A DNA stretch of 64,000 nt, from assembly GCF_021608225.1 (NCBI RefSeq), contig NZ_JAKIJS010000001.1, positions 1,178,001-1,242,000 of the forward strand, in the 5' to 3' direction. Below, piece after piece: positions 27,101 through 35,663 of this stretch. Position 1 is the stretch's first letter, and every line of letters begins with the position of its first letter. This DNA comes from Pseudalkalibacillus berkeleyi (GTDB taxonomy: Bacteria; Bacillota; Bacilli; Bacillales; Fictibacillaceae). The notes beneath the pieces were generated by a model. The model saw only the letters and a program-made list of their open reading frames with translations, was not told the DNA's origin and did not search any database. A program made the position numbers and the translations under genes.

Positions 27101-28631
27101 GTCTCAACTCATCTATGATTTGAAACATGCTAATCCTAAAGCTCGAGTTAGTGTGAAGTTGGTCGCAAAAACTGGTGTTGGAACAATTGCAGCAGGTGTT
27201 GCGAAAGGAAAAGCAGATGTCATACTTATTAGTGGATACGAAGGTGGTACAGGTGCATCACCTAAAACAAGTATCCGACATGCTGGTTTACCTTGGGAAC
27301 TTGGATTAGCGGAAGCCCATCAAACGCTTATCCTAAATAACCTACGTGATAAAGTTGTATTAGAGACAGATGGCAAATTAATGACTGGCGTAGATGTAGT
27401 GAAAGCCGCTTTATTTGGTGCAGAAGAATTTGGTTTCTCCACAGCACCACTCGTCGTACTCGGTTGTATCCTGATGAGAGCTTGTCAATTAGATACATGT
27501 CCAGTGGGTATTGCGACACAAAACCCTGAGCTTCGAAAGAAATTCATGGGTAAGCCCGAACATGTTGTCAACTACATGAGATTCATTGCTGAAGAAATTC
27601 GTGAGGTGATGGCACAACTTGGAGTCCGAACACTTGATGAATTGATTGGTAGGACGGATTTCTTGAAATTGAATGATCAAGCGATTCATCACCCGAAAGC
27701 AAGACATCTTGATTTTACACCGCTATTCATACAAACGGACCATAGTTGGAAGCACAAGAACAGAAATTATCGGACTGAATATAACGAAAATCATTTAGAT
27801 CATGCACACATTATTCCAAAAGTTCAAAAGAGTATCATGAATGAACAACCTGTCAAACTTACTCTTCCTATTCGTAATACGGATCGAGCAGTAGGTACCC
27901 GATTAGGATATGAAATCACTGAAAAATATGGAGCTAAAGGGCTCCCAGAAGATACAATTGAACTAACTTTCAACGGCACAGCCGGACAAAGTTTCGGTGC
28001 TTTCTTACCAAAGGGTGTAACACAAAAGGTGCTTGGTGATGCAAATGACTATGTAGGGAAAGGTTTATCTGGAGGGAAAATTATTGTCGCACCTCCACGG
28101 TCCAACACTTTCCGAAAAATGGAAGAAGTCGTCATCGGCAACGTTTCGTTATTCGGAGCAACTTCAGGTCAAGTATTCATCAATGGGGCGGCAGGTGAGC
28201 GTTTTGGAGTACGGAATAGTGGCGCACATGCAGTCGTGGAAGGTGTAGGAGACAACGGATGTGAATATATGACCGGTGGCAGAGTGATCATATTAGGATC
28301 AATTGGCAAGAACTTTGCAGCAGGTATGTCCGGTGGCATTTCTTACATTTGGGCTATGAATCCAAAAACAGTTATGGACCGATGTAACCGAGAAATGGTC
28401 CTTCTGGAAGAACTTGATAATATTGAAGAAATTCAATATATAAAGGAAATGCTTCACAAGCATGTTCAATATACAGGTAGCGCAAAAGCGAAATATATTT
28501 TGAATCACTGGCGGGAAGCCGTCAAACAGTTCGTCAAAATTATTCCTGAAGAATATAAACGTAAACTACAGCAAGATGATGACAGGGACATGAAAAAAGC
28601 TTCAAGTGACCATACAACATTGACCAAATAA
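24102..28631 (+). CDS. gltA: Glutamate synthase (NADPH) large subunit
   Basis: A 1509-residue protein, close to the usual 1520. A 21-residue propeptide is followed by the N-terminal nucleophile Cys22 (ACGIGFV) of the class II glutaminase domain. The FMN-binding synthase domain follows with SGEGGEDPDRF and GAKPGEGGHLPG, then the 3Fe-4S Cys cluster CILMRACQLDTC (C-x5-C-x4-C). The C-terminal GXGXG beta-helix is seen as AGQSFGAF and GDNGCEYMTGG. It transfers ammonia from glutamine to 2-oxoglutarate. RBS: GGGGTGATG. gltB begins 14 bp later. Confidence 0.96.
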   Translation: MIRTGLPEKQGLYDPKYESDACGIGFVAQVDGTSTHKTIKDALTILCRLEHRGGQGADPDSGDGAGIMIQMPDRLFRKTWNETLPKQGDYAVGMVFLPQNESLRNQIEEVIEEIVYKEGHQFIGWRTVPVDDTIITSNAKKTMPFIKQMFIRKPDHIKSAEKFNQTLYLIRRLIEKKVVTLNNIAEGPFYIASLSPDAIVYKGMLTSYQLDQFYLDLANPITTSMFGMVHSRYSTNTFPSWERAHPNRMLMHNGEINTITGNVNWMKTRESAAVSTVYGKRHKDLLPVVSEDASDSGMLDQTFEYLVMNGRSLAHTAMLLVPEAWDFNDQMTDPERACFEYMSCIMEPWDGPTALAYTNGKQIGASIDRNGLRPARYYLTDENTIIFSSEVGVLDIDQENVVQKGRLAPGEMILVDLEKNEILINDEIKRKVAVQHPYRKWLNESLVKLHAHIDGPRFEKMIDKEMLTYQLAHGYTNEEIMKNILPMVNEMKDPIGSMGNDTPLAVLSTKPQLLFNYFKQLFAQVTNPPIDAIREKAITSTTSYIGAKANLLDEGPQHCTRIRLYTPILKKEEFEEIIHNGRNDFRSTKISTCFSGGTASLEPALDNVFEQVERAIRQGVSLIVLTDRDMNDNNIPIPSLLMVSGLHHYLVRKGMRTKASIIIETAEARDVHQFSMLIGYGADMVYPYLTYRTIESLIDDEHVTDYDYVEAVDRFRDAATSGIVKVMSKMGISTIQSYRGAQTFEAIGLSEKVISKYFSGTSSKLGGIDLQMIADESIKRHQKAYSTLNPSLEAGGAMQWRSTGEHHSFNPKTIHTLQHACRTNDPELFKKFSELVRTEEVTYLRDLFEFNTESTTPIPLDEVEPVESLWKRFKTGAMSYGSLSKEAHEILAVAMNRIGGKSNSGEGGEDPDRFIRDENGDSRKSAIKQVASGRFGVNSHYLVSADEIQIKMAQGAKPGEGGHLPGKKVHPWIAEVRGSTPGVGLISPPPHHDIYSIEDLSQLIYDLKHANPKARVSVKLVAKTGVGTIAAGVAKGKADVILISGYEGGTGASPKTSIRHAGLPWELGLAEAHQTLILNNLRDKVVLETDGKLMTGVDVVKAALFGAEEFGFSTAPLVVLGCILMRACQLDTCPVGIATQNPELRKKFMGKPEHVVNYMRFIAEEIREVMAQLGVRTLDELIGRTDFLKLNDQAIHHPKARHLDFTPLFIQTDHSWKHKNRNYRTEYNENHLDHAHIIPKVQKSIMNEQPVKLTLPIRNTDRAVGTRLGYEITEKYGAKGLPEDTIELTFNGTAGQSFGAFLPKGVTQKVLGDANDYVGKGLSGGKIIVAPPRSNTFRKMEEVVIGNVSLFGATSGQVFINGAAGERFGVRNSGAHAVVEGVGDNGCEYMTGGRVIILGSIGKNFAAGMSGGISYIWAMNPKTVMDRCNREMVLLEELDNIEEIQYIKEMLHKHVQYTGSAKAKYILNHWREAVKQFVKIIPEEYKRKLQQDDDRDMKKASSDHTTLTK

Positions 28632-28645
28632 GGAGGGAGCTCATC

Positions 28646-30127
28646 ATGGGTAATCCGAAAGGTTTCTTAGAATATGCTCGAAAAAGCAATGAAGAGCGAA
28701 ATCCGAAAGAAAGGATCAATGATTGGAACGAATATACACTACGACAAACGGACCAAGATCTAAAGCAACAAGGTGAAAGGTGCATGGATTGCGGAACACC
28801 ATTTTGTCATACGGGTATGGAATGGGACAAATCATCCATTGGATGTCCAATCAACAACTTAATACCGGAATGGAACGAATTCGTTCACCAAGGAAAATGG
28901 AAACAAGCGTTAGAACGGTTGGAATTGACTAATAATTTTCCTGAGTTCACTGGAAGAGTTTGTCCTGCACCGTGTGAAGGATCTTGTGTGTTAGGCATAA
29001 ATGATGATCCAGTCACGATTAAGTCGATAGAAAACGAAATTGTAGAGCGTGGTTTTGACAATGGTTGGATTCAACCGGTTCCACCAAAAACACGGACAGG
29101 AAAGCACATCGCTATAATCGGATCTGGTCCAGCAGGGTTAACTGCTGCTGATGAACTAAATAAGGCAGGCCATTATGTTACCGTCTTTGAACGTGAGGAT
29201 CGTCCTGGAGGACTCCTCATGTACGGTATACCTAATATGAAATTGGAAAAGAAAACAATTGATAGAAGAATACAAATTTTAATGGAAGAGGGTATACAAT
29301 TCCAATTAAATACAGAGATAGGTGTGGATATTAGTAAAGATCAACTATTAAGTGATTATGATGCTGTTGTTCTTTGCACTGGTGCACAGCAACCGCGTGA
29401 TATTCCAATTGAAGAACGTGAAAGTAAAGGGATCCACTTTGCAATGGATTATTTGACTGAATCCACGAAATCATTACACTCAAAATCAGAACCTAATATA
29501 AGTGCAGAAGGTAAGGATGTAATCGTAATTGGTGGTGGAGACACAGGTGCAGACTGTGTCGCAACCGCATTAAGACAAAAATGTAAAAGCATTGTTCAGT
29601 TTGGTAAACATCCAGAACTTCCTTTAAATCGAGGAGAAGATAATCCTTGGCCGCATACACCGATGACCTTTTCACTCGAATACGCATATGAAGAAGCACA
29701 TAAACAATACAAGAAAGATCCGCGTGAGTATGAAGTGCTGACACAGGCATTCAAATCATCTGATAACGGATCTGTTCAATCATTAATAACCTCTCAAGTA
29801 AAAAAGGAAACAAAAGATGGAAAAACCATCACTGTTAATATACCTAATACCGAAAAAGAGTGGAATGCTCAGCTCGTTTTGATTGCGATTGGATTTACTG
29901 GTCCTGAACAAGAAATTCTAGAGCATTTTGATTTAAGGAAGACAGAGAGAGGTTTGGTTTGGACAGATCAATCCACTTACAAGACGAGTGTAGATGGCGT
30001 ATTTACGGCAGGGGACGCTAGACGCGGTCAAAGCTTGGTCGTATGGGCAATTCGTGAGGGTAGAGAAGTAGCAAAAGAAGTCAATGAGTATGTATTGAAT
30101 TCTCAAAATACAGCTTTAACAAGCTAA
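28646..30127 (+). CDS. gltB: Glutamate synthase (NADPH) small subunit
   Basis: A 493-residue flavoprotein. The N-terminal 4Fe-4S region has CMDCGTPFCH, GCPINNLIPEW and CPAPCEGSCVLGI. An FAD fold (IIGSGPAGLTAADELNKAG) and an NADPH fold (VIVIGGGDTGADCV) follow, ending with VFTAGDARRGQSLVVWAI. It oxidises NADPH and passes electrons to GltA. AAGGAGGGAG gives strong translation. Co-transcribed with gltA. Confidence 0.96.
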   Translation: MGNPKGFLEYARKSNEERNPKERINDWNEYTLRQTDQDLKQQGERCMDCGTPFCHTGMEWDKSSIGCPINNLIPEWNEFVHQGKWKQALERLELTNNFPEFTGRVCPAPCEGSCVLGINDDPVTIKSIENEIVERGFDNGWIQPVPPKTRTGKHIAIIGSGPAGLTAADELNKAGHYVTVFEREDRPGGLLMYGIPNMKLEKKTIDRRIQILMEEGIQFQLNTEIGVDISKDQLLSDYDAVVLCTGAQQPRDIPIEERESKGIHFAMDYLTESTKSLHSKSEPNISAEGKDVIVIGGGDTGADCVATALRQKCKSIVQFGKHPELPLNRGEDNPWPHTPMTFSLEYAYEEAHKQYKKDPREYEVLTQAFKSSDNGSVQSLITSQVKKETKDGKTITVNIPNTEKEWNAQLVLIAIGFTGPEQEILEHFDLRKTERGLVWTDQSTYKTSVDGVFTAGDARRGQSLVVWAIREGREVAKEVNEYVLNSQNTALTS

Positions 30128-30237
30128 TTCGGTTATAGACCGATAACATTGTTTTACTTCCCATTCTTTTAATATTCTCGTACCTTCCAGGACATCCTTA
30201 TAGTATGAAAAAGGATAATCAAGGGAGGTATTGGAGT

Positions 30238-30381
30238 ATGGGTAGAGGCAAAAACTTTGAGCACAAACGTCAAGGTACAATTAATCGACCACCAGAAGGG
30301 TCAAAAATTGCTCGTGAAGAATTTGCACGAGACGAACCTATTGATATTCAAAAACAAGAAGATAAAAAGAATAAACGATAA
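30238..30381 (+). CDS. Small hydrophilic protein (47 residues)
   Basis: A frame of 47 codons begins MGRGKNFEHKRQGTINRPPE and ends in KKNKR; it is highly charged, lacks aliphatic core residues and looks disordered. AAGGGAGG lies 8-12 nt before ATG 30238, and an intrinsic terminator follows the stop directly, so it has its own transcription unit. The MGRG/K start recalls small YfhD-type sporulation proteins, but I cannot assign it. Confidence 0.65.
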   Translation: MGRGKNFEHKRQGTINRPPEGSKIAREEFARDEPIDIQKQEDKKNKR

Positions 30382-30386
30382 GAAAT

Positions 30387-30420
30387 AAAAGGCTGGACCT
30401 ATTCAGGTCGAGCCTTTTAT
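30387..30420 (+). terminator. Terminator after the 47-residue protein gene
   Basis: AAAAGGCTGGACCT pairs with AGGTCGAGCCTTTT around ATTC, with one mismatch, then TATCTT. Confidence 0.8.
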
Positions 30421-30577
30421 CTTGGTTATAAATTGCATTTTGCTTAAGACTAACCCATTAGAACTTGGATAGAAATAGCTGTCCTGAAACGAAAATTCAT
30501 TAATCGTTTGCAGGAATCATTCTAAGGGAAAAGAAAAGTATGATCTAATAAAACATGATTAAAAGGGGAGAACAAAA

Positions 30578-31846
30578 TTGTCAGTAATGGATCAAAAATA
30601 TACCTTGTTATTACAACGTTACAAGCAAATACGAGGATTCTCAAAACAAATTGTATCTCCATTAGAGGTTGAAGATTTCGTCATTCAATCCATTCCAGAT
30701 GTTAGTCCTCCAAAATGGCACCTTGCCCATACTACATGGTTTTTTGAGACGTTTATCTTAATTCCATATGCGGATCATTACGATAGGTTTAATGATAAAT
30801 ATGATTACCTATTCAATTCCTACTACGAAACACACGGCAAACCGTATCCTAGACATGCAAGGGGATTGCTCGCAAGACCGTCAGTGAATGAAATCATAAA
30901 ATACCGAGAATATGTTGATGGACACATCAGTGATTTACTTGAAGATGGCAGCGAAGAATTATGTAAGCAAATAGAACCGATCCTAGAAATTGGCTTACAT
31001 CATGAACAGCAACATCAAGAATTATTGATTACTGATATAAAGTATAACTTCTTCATTAATCCACTACGGCCAGCTTATCATGACCAAAAAAATGTATCCT
31101 ATCATCCAGTTCCTCGCTTTGATTGGATTCATTTTGAAGAAGGGATCGTTGAAACAGGACATTCAGCAAAAGGATTTTCATTTGATAATGAAAGACCTGT
31201 CCATAAATCATGGGTAGACGATTTTGCAATCGCGAATAGACCTGTTACAAATGGTGAGTTTATTCACTTTATCAACGAGGGTGGCTATGAAAAGCCAGAG
31301 TTCTGGCTATCTGAGGGCTGGTCTATTGTGAAAGAAGAACAGTGGAAGTCACCCCTTTATTGGGAAAAGAATGAAGGAGACTGGTATACGTTTACCCTAA
31401 CAGGCATGCAGAAGGTAAACGAAAACGAACCGGTCACACATATTAGCTTCTACGAAGCGGATGCTTATGCACGGTGGGCTGGCTTCAGACTTCCAACAGA
31501 AACGGAATGGGAGCATGCTATGAAAGACGCTAGCCTACAAGGTAATATGGCTGATCGTAGTTTATTCCATCCGAATGATCAATATGAAAATAGTGATTCC
31601 AACTTCTATAAAACGTATGGAGATGTTTGGGAATGGACCTCTAGTCCATATGTACCTTATCCTAGATCTAAACCACTTGAAGGTACACTCGGTGAATATA
31701 ATGCGAAATTCATGTGCAATCAAATGGTGTTGAGAGGTGGTTCTTGTGCGACTCACTCCACACATATGAGGCTTACTTATCGAAATTTCTTTCATCCAGG
31801 AAAAAGATGGCAATTTAGTGGATTACGCTTAGCTAAGGATTTATAA
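30578..31846 (+). CDS. egtB: EgtB-like sulfoxide synthase (ergothioneine biosynthesis)
   Basis: A 422-residue protein with a DinB-like helical domain (iron ligands expected at His51 in HLAHTTWFFE and His142/His146 in HHEQQHQE) and a C-terminal FGE-sulfatase domain (FRLPTETEWEHAM, GDVWEWTSSPY, GGSCATHSTHMRLTYRNFF). This layout defines EgtB, which joins a thiol to hercynine with O2. The start is TTG 30578 behind AAAGGGGAG. No egtD methyltransferase or other pathway gene is adjacent, so the pathway is unproven here; selenoneine-type SenA enzymes share the fold. Confidence 0.82.
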   Translation: MSVMDQKYTLLLQRYKQIRGFSKQIVSPLEVEDFVIQSIPDVSPPKWHLAHTTWFFETFILIPYADHYDRFNDKYDYLFNSYYETHGKPYPRHARGLLARPSVNEIIKYREYVDGHISDLLEDGSEELCKQIEPILEIGLHHEQQHQELLITDIKYNFFINPLRPAYHDQKNVSYHPVPRFDWIHFEEGIVETGHSAKGFSFDNERPVHKSWVDDFAIANRPVTNGEFIHFINEGGYEKPEFWLSEGWSIVKEEQWKSPLYWEKNEGDWYTFTLTGMQKVNENEPVTHISFYEADAYARWAGFRLPTETEWEHAMKDASLQGNMADRSLFHPNDQYENSDSNFYKTYGDVWEWTSSPYVPYPRSKPLEGTLGEYNAKFMCNQMVLRGGSCATHSTHMRLTYRNFFHPGKRWQFSGLRLAKDL

Positions 31847-31874
31847 TAAATGATGAATGGAATCAAAACTATTC

Positions 31875-31907
31875 GGGGCTGAATCAAACTTGATTCAGCC
31901 CCTTTTT
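31875..31907 (+). terminator. Terminator after egtB
   Basis: GGGGCTGAATCAA (31875-31887) pairs perfectly with TTGATTCAGCCCC (31890-31902), then TTTTT. Confidence 0.92.
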
Positions 31908-32000
31908 CACGTTTTATGGACAAGACACCATACCGTTTGTCTTTCACTTGAATCTAATAGGTATAAGAGCAATGCGATTTGAGTGAAAGGGAGATTGAAG

Positions 32001-32948
32001 ATGGCAGACCTACAATTGTTTCCGTCTCAAATGATTAATACGAATGGATTTCGACGTGAAATACCGTACGGGGTCCACATGATCAACGCAAAAAAGATGT
32101 GGGACTTAGGATTCAAAGGAAAAGGGGTAACCGTTGCGGTATTGGATACTGGATGTCAACCAGATCACCCTGACCTACGTGGCCGAATCATCGGTGGACG
32201 AAATTTTACTGCAGATCATGGTGGAGACCCCTCCAACTATTCAGATAATCATTTTCACGGAACACACGTGGCTGGAACTATTGCAGCAAATTTAAATGGC
32301 TTTGGGGTAGCAGGAGTTGCGCCAGAAGCACAGCTATTAATCCTAAAAGTCATTCATGAAAGCGGAGCTAGTTCTTACGACAGTTTAATCCGCGGGATAT
32401 ATTATGCAATTAATTGGAGAGGACCCAACCGAGAACGTGTACGTGTCATATCCATGTCATTAGGTGGACCTGTTGATGATCCAAGATTACACGCAGCTGT
32501 GAAAAGAGCTGTTTCGAAAAACATCCTAGTCGTTTGTGCAGCAGGAAATCTAGGAGATGGACAGGCATATTCTTTTGATCGTACCTATCCTGGATACTAC
32601 CCTGAGGTCGTTTGTGTTGGAGCTATTACAGAAGACAGAAAGCCTGCAGACTTTACAAATACAAATGATGAGATAGATTTAGTCGCCCCAGGTGTGAATA
32701 TTACATCGACATACTTAGGAAGTAAATATGCAAGGTCTTCTGGGACATCTATGGCTACACCGCACGTCTCCGGAGCAGCAGCCTTACTTATCCAAGGGTA
32801 TGAAGCCAAACTAAAGCGAAGACTTTCAGAAAGAGAAATCTATAACCTCTTAATGAACAATACTGAAAGACTGGAATTCGATCGTTTATCTGTTGGAAGG
32901 GGACTCTTGGATCTCTCGAAAGGAATTCAAGGTAAGAGGAATAGCTAA
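32001..32948 (+). CDS. Intracellular subtilisin-type serine protease (IspA-like)
   Basis: A 315-residue S8 protease without signal peptide. The catalytic triad is visible in AVLDTGCQPDHPDL (Asp), HFHGTHVAG (His) and GTSMATPHVSG (Ser). The N terminus has REIPYGVHMI, like the LIPY/F propeptide motif of intracellular subtilisins, whose short propeptide blocks the site until removed. ATG 32001 follows AAAGGGAGA. It has an IspA-like length (about 320). It acts in the cytosol, mostly in late growth and sporulation in relatives. Confidence 0.88.
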   Translation: MADLQLFPSQMINTNGFRREIPYGVHMINAKKMWDLGFKGKGVTVAVLDTGCQPDHPDLRGRIIGGRNFTADHGGDPSNYSDNHFHGTHVAGTIAANLNGFGVAGVAPEAQLLILKVIHESGASSYDSLIRGIYYAINWRGPNRERVRVISMSLGGPVDDPRLHAAVKRAVSKNILVVCAAGNLGDGQAYSFDRTYPGYYPEVVCVGAITEDRKPADFTNTNDEIDLVAPGVNITSTYLGSKYARSSGTSMATPHVSGAAALLIQGYEAKLKRRLSEREIYNLLMNNTERLEFDRLSVGRGLLDLSKGIQGKRNS

Positions 32949-33116
32949 CGTAATGACCCAAGATGAAATAATTTCTCTAGGGTCATTTTAATGTTTTCGT
33001 TTATACATACATCCTTGAAGGGATAGAACACTTTATTGTCGAAGGCTTGTAGGCAATACAATAATAGATTATTTTACACTACCAAAAGACTTTTGATTTA
33101 TATTGAGGGGGAGCTC

Positions 33117-33850
33117 ATGAACCGATTGGATTCTTATATAGCTGCAAAAGATTTAATTAATGTGGAATTTCGAGATTGTCAAGGTGCAATACTAGCCGGT
33201 AGTGTCGTTCGGAAAGAAGAAACATCAACTTCTGACTTAGACATTGTAATATTTGATAATCAACTTAAATCATCTTACCGTGAGTCCTTCATTTATAAAG
33301 GATGGCCAGTTGAGATTTTTGCGCATAGCCTGTCCTCTTACCAAGCATACTTCAAAATGGATTGTGAACGAGCTATTCCCTCTTTGCCACGTATGATATT
33401 CGAGGGAAGAATTATTAAAGATGAAGGGATCCTTGCACCTATTCGAAAAGAAGCAAAATTACTTCTCGACAAAGGTCCTGTTACATGGACAAAGGCAACG
33501 ATTAATACAAAGAGATACTTTATTACAGACTTAATTGATGACTTACTCGGCAGCAATAACAGGAATGAACAAATATTTATTGTAAATACACTAGCTGACC
33601 GACTTCATGAGTTTGTACTTAGAACGAATGGAAAATGGATTGGTAGCTCTAAATGGATCTATCGAGCTTTAAGATCATATGATGAGCACTTTACAAATTC
33701 TTTTATAGATGCATTGAAACCTTCTATCAAAGAGGAGAATTTTGCAAAGTCATCCACATGGCTGATTTGATTTTAGAGCCTTATGGCGGTCGTTTATTTG
33801 ATCGTTTCTCGATTGGGGATGTTAATCAAATTAAGAGGAGGGGTCTGTAA
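33117..33850 (+). pseudogene. Nucleotidyltransferase-domain protein, frameshifted near 33750
   Basis: The frame from ATG 33117 (site GAGGGGGAG) encodes a nucleotidyltransferase with GSVVRKEETSTSDLDIVIFD, the Gly-Ser and Asp-x-Asp of the pol-beta fold, and stops at TGA 33768-33770 after 217 residues. A different frame then continues MADLILEPYGGRLFDRFSIG to TAA 33848-33850, directly before the next ATG at 33851. A one-base deletion near 33745-33757 would explain this; the downstream piece has coding character and restores normal gene packing. It may be a true mutation or a sequencing error. The truncated form keeps the catalytic motif. Confidence 0.7.
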
Positions 33851-34705
33851 ATGCAGAAAATAGGTATAGCCGTTATTCACGGTGCGGGCATCCAAAAAGA
33901 AGATTTTGCTGAGATCCTCATTTGTCGCTTGAAAGAAAAAATTGAGCAAGTCGCAAAAAGTAAGGGGTTAGAGATTACAGGTGAAGAATTTGTATTCATT
34001 CCAATTTATTGGGGGGAGGTCTTCCATGATAAAGAATTGAAACTGTGGGAGGCCGTTCAAAAAGGTGGACCACTTGACTTTCTCTCACTAAGAAAATTTA
34101 TGATTGAGTTTTTGGGTGATGCGATAGCCTATCAACCTACTGATACCCATTATCAAAACTATGAACGAGTACATGAGACCTATTTTAAAGCATTGGAACG
34201 TTTAAGTGAACAAGTGGGACATGATTCACCTTTAATGGTAATTGGCCATAGTCTTGGCACGGTTATTACAAGTAACTATTTCTATGATGTACAGAAGGTG
34301 AATGATACTCTTCCATATATTAAAGATTGGCTACACGGGGCTTCACCTTTATCTAAGGGAGAGACACTAGCGAGTTTTGTGTCCCTCGGATCTCCTCTCG
34401 CTCTATGGAGTTTACGTTTTTACAATTTCGACAAACCGATTCAAGTTCCTTCAAAGGACTTTAAAAATCATTACCCTAACGCTAAAGGTGGATGGTGGAA
34501 TATATACGACAGAGATGATGTCCTTGGGTATCCGTTAAAAACACTTAATCATGCGTATGACCAAGCTGTTAATGAAGATATAGAAATGAATATTGGAAAC
34601 TTGTTAACAAATTGGAATCCGTTATCTCACTTTCAATATGTGAAGGATGAACAAATCATCCAATTTATTGTCCAAAAGCTGATATCGTTACACAGTTCTT
34701 TGTAA
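33851..34705 (+). CDS. Alpha/beta hydrolase (lipase-like)
   Basis: A 284-residue protein. AVIHGAG near the N terminus supplies the oxyanion loop and VIGHSLGTVI near residue 133 the nucleophile elbow (GHSLG). A candidate catalytic Asp/His pair lies in YDRDDVLGYP and LSHFQYV. It has no signal peptide, so it is probably intracellular. RBS AGGAGGGG lies inside the frameshifted tail of the previous gene. The substrate is unknown. Confidence 0.75.
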   Translation: MQKIGIAVIHGAGIQKEDFAEILICRLKEKIEQVAKSKGLEITGEEFVFIPIYWGEVFHDKELKLWEAVQKGGPLDFLSLRKFMIEFLGDAIAYQPTDTHYQNYERVHETYFKALERLSEQVGHDSPLMVIGHSLGTVITSNYFYDVQKVNDTLPYIKDWLHGASPLSKGETLASFVSLGSPLALWSLRFYNFDKPIQVPSKDFKNHYPNAKGGWWNIYDRDDVLGYPLKTLNHAYDQAVNEDIEMNIGNLLTNWNPLSHFQYVKDEQIIQFIVQKLISLHSSL

Positions 34706-34788
34706 TTTGATCTAGGCATATTACTTATAACTGATCTTTATTTTCTACTATAATGACTGTAATCCATTAAAAGGAGTGATGAAGGATG

Positions 34789-35616
34789 ATGAAGACGATT
34801 CAAGAAACAATCCAATTACATAATGGGGTTAAGATGCCTAGACTAGGTTTCGGTGTGTTTAAAGTGGAAGAGGGATCTGAAGTTGTAGAATCAGTGAAAA
34901 CGGCATTAGAAGCAGGTTATCGCAGTATCGATACAGCAGCTATATATAGAAATGAAGAAGGCGTAGGAAAAGCGATACAAGAAGCTAATATTCCCCGTGA
35001 AGAATTGTTTATTACGACAAAAGTATGGAATAAAGATCAAGGATATGAAAGCACAATGAAGGCATTTGAAGACAGCCTCGAAAAGCTAGGTCTAGATTAC
35101 GTTGACTTGTATTTGATACATTGGCCTGTTGAAGGCAAATATAAAGATACATGGAGAGCAATAGAAAATTTATATGAAAGTGGGAAAGCACGAGCGATCG
35201 GTGTTTGTAATTTCAATGTCCATCACCTAAAGGACTTGATGGAGGATGCCGATGTAAAGCCCATGGTAAACCAAATTGAACTCCATCCAAAACTGACCCA
35301 AAGAGAAGTACGGACTTTTTGCAGAGACAATAACATCGTAGTAGAAGCATGGTCTCCGTTAATGCACGGTAAGCTTCTTGAACATCCAGTATTGAAAGAA
35401 ATAGGGGACAAATATAATAAAACACCTGCTCAGGTTATCTTAAAGTGGGACCTACAACATGACATTGTCACAATACCGAAATCCGTTAATCCTTCTAGAA
35501 TTCGTGAAAATGCTTCATTATTTGATTTTTCGCTTACAAATGAGGATATGCAAGCGATTGACCAATTAAATGAGAATGAGCGGTTCGGACCAGATCCAGA
35601 TCACTTTGATTTTTAA
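34789..35616 (+). CDS. Aldo/keto reductase (YvgN/glyoxal reductase type)
   Basis: A 275-residue TIM-barrel AKR. Signatures are GFGVFKVEEGSEVVESVKTALEAGYRSIDTA (shortened to the catalytic Asp region), YRNEEGVG with the catalytic Tyr, a Lys in ITTKVW, LIHWP with the active His, and the NADPH-binding IPKSVNPSRIREN. Size and motifs match B. subtilis YvgN/YtbE, which reduce glyoxal and methylglyoxal. ATG 34786 is an alternative start. RBS: AAAGGAGTGATG. Confidence 0.9.
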   Translation: MKTIQETIQLHNGVKMPRLGFGVFKVEEGSEVVESVKTALEAGYRSIDTAAIYRNEEGVGKAIQEANIPREELFITTKVWNKDQGYESTMKAFEDSLEKLGLDYVDLYLIHWPVEGKYKDTWRAIENLYESGKARAIGVCNFNVHHLKDLMEDADVKPMVNQIELHPKLTQREVRTFCRDNNIVVEAWSPLMHGKLLEHPVLKEIGDKYNKTPAQVILKWDLQHDIVTIPKSVNPSRIRENASLFDFSLTNEDMQAIDQLNENERFGPDPDHFDF

Positions 35617-35663
35617 TTATTGATTGTTAGGTACCAAACCAAATTATTGAAAGAGGTGAAAAC

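Noticed and set aside
26748-27128. 126-codon minus-strand frame inside gltA
   Set aside because: It is antisense to the conserved FMN domain of glutamate synthase and has no start signals.
33768-33770. TGA at the end of the nucleotidyltransferase frame as a third Sec codon
   Set aside because: The frame closes two codons later (TAG), and the conserved continuation is in a different frame, so a frameshift explains it better.
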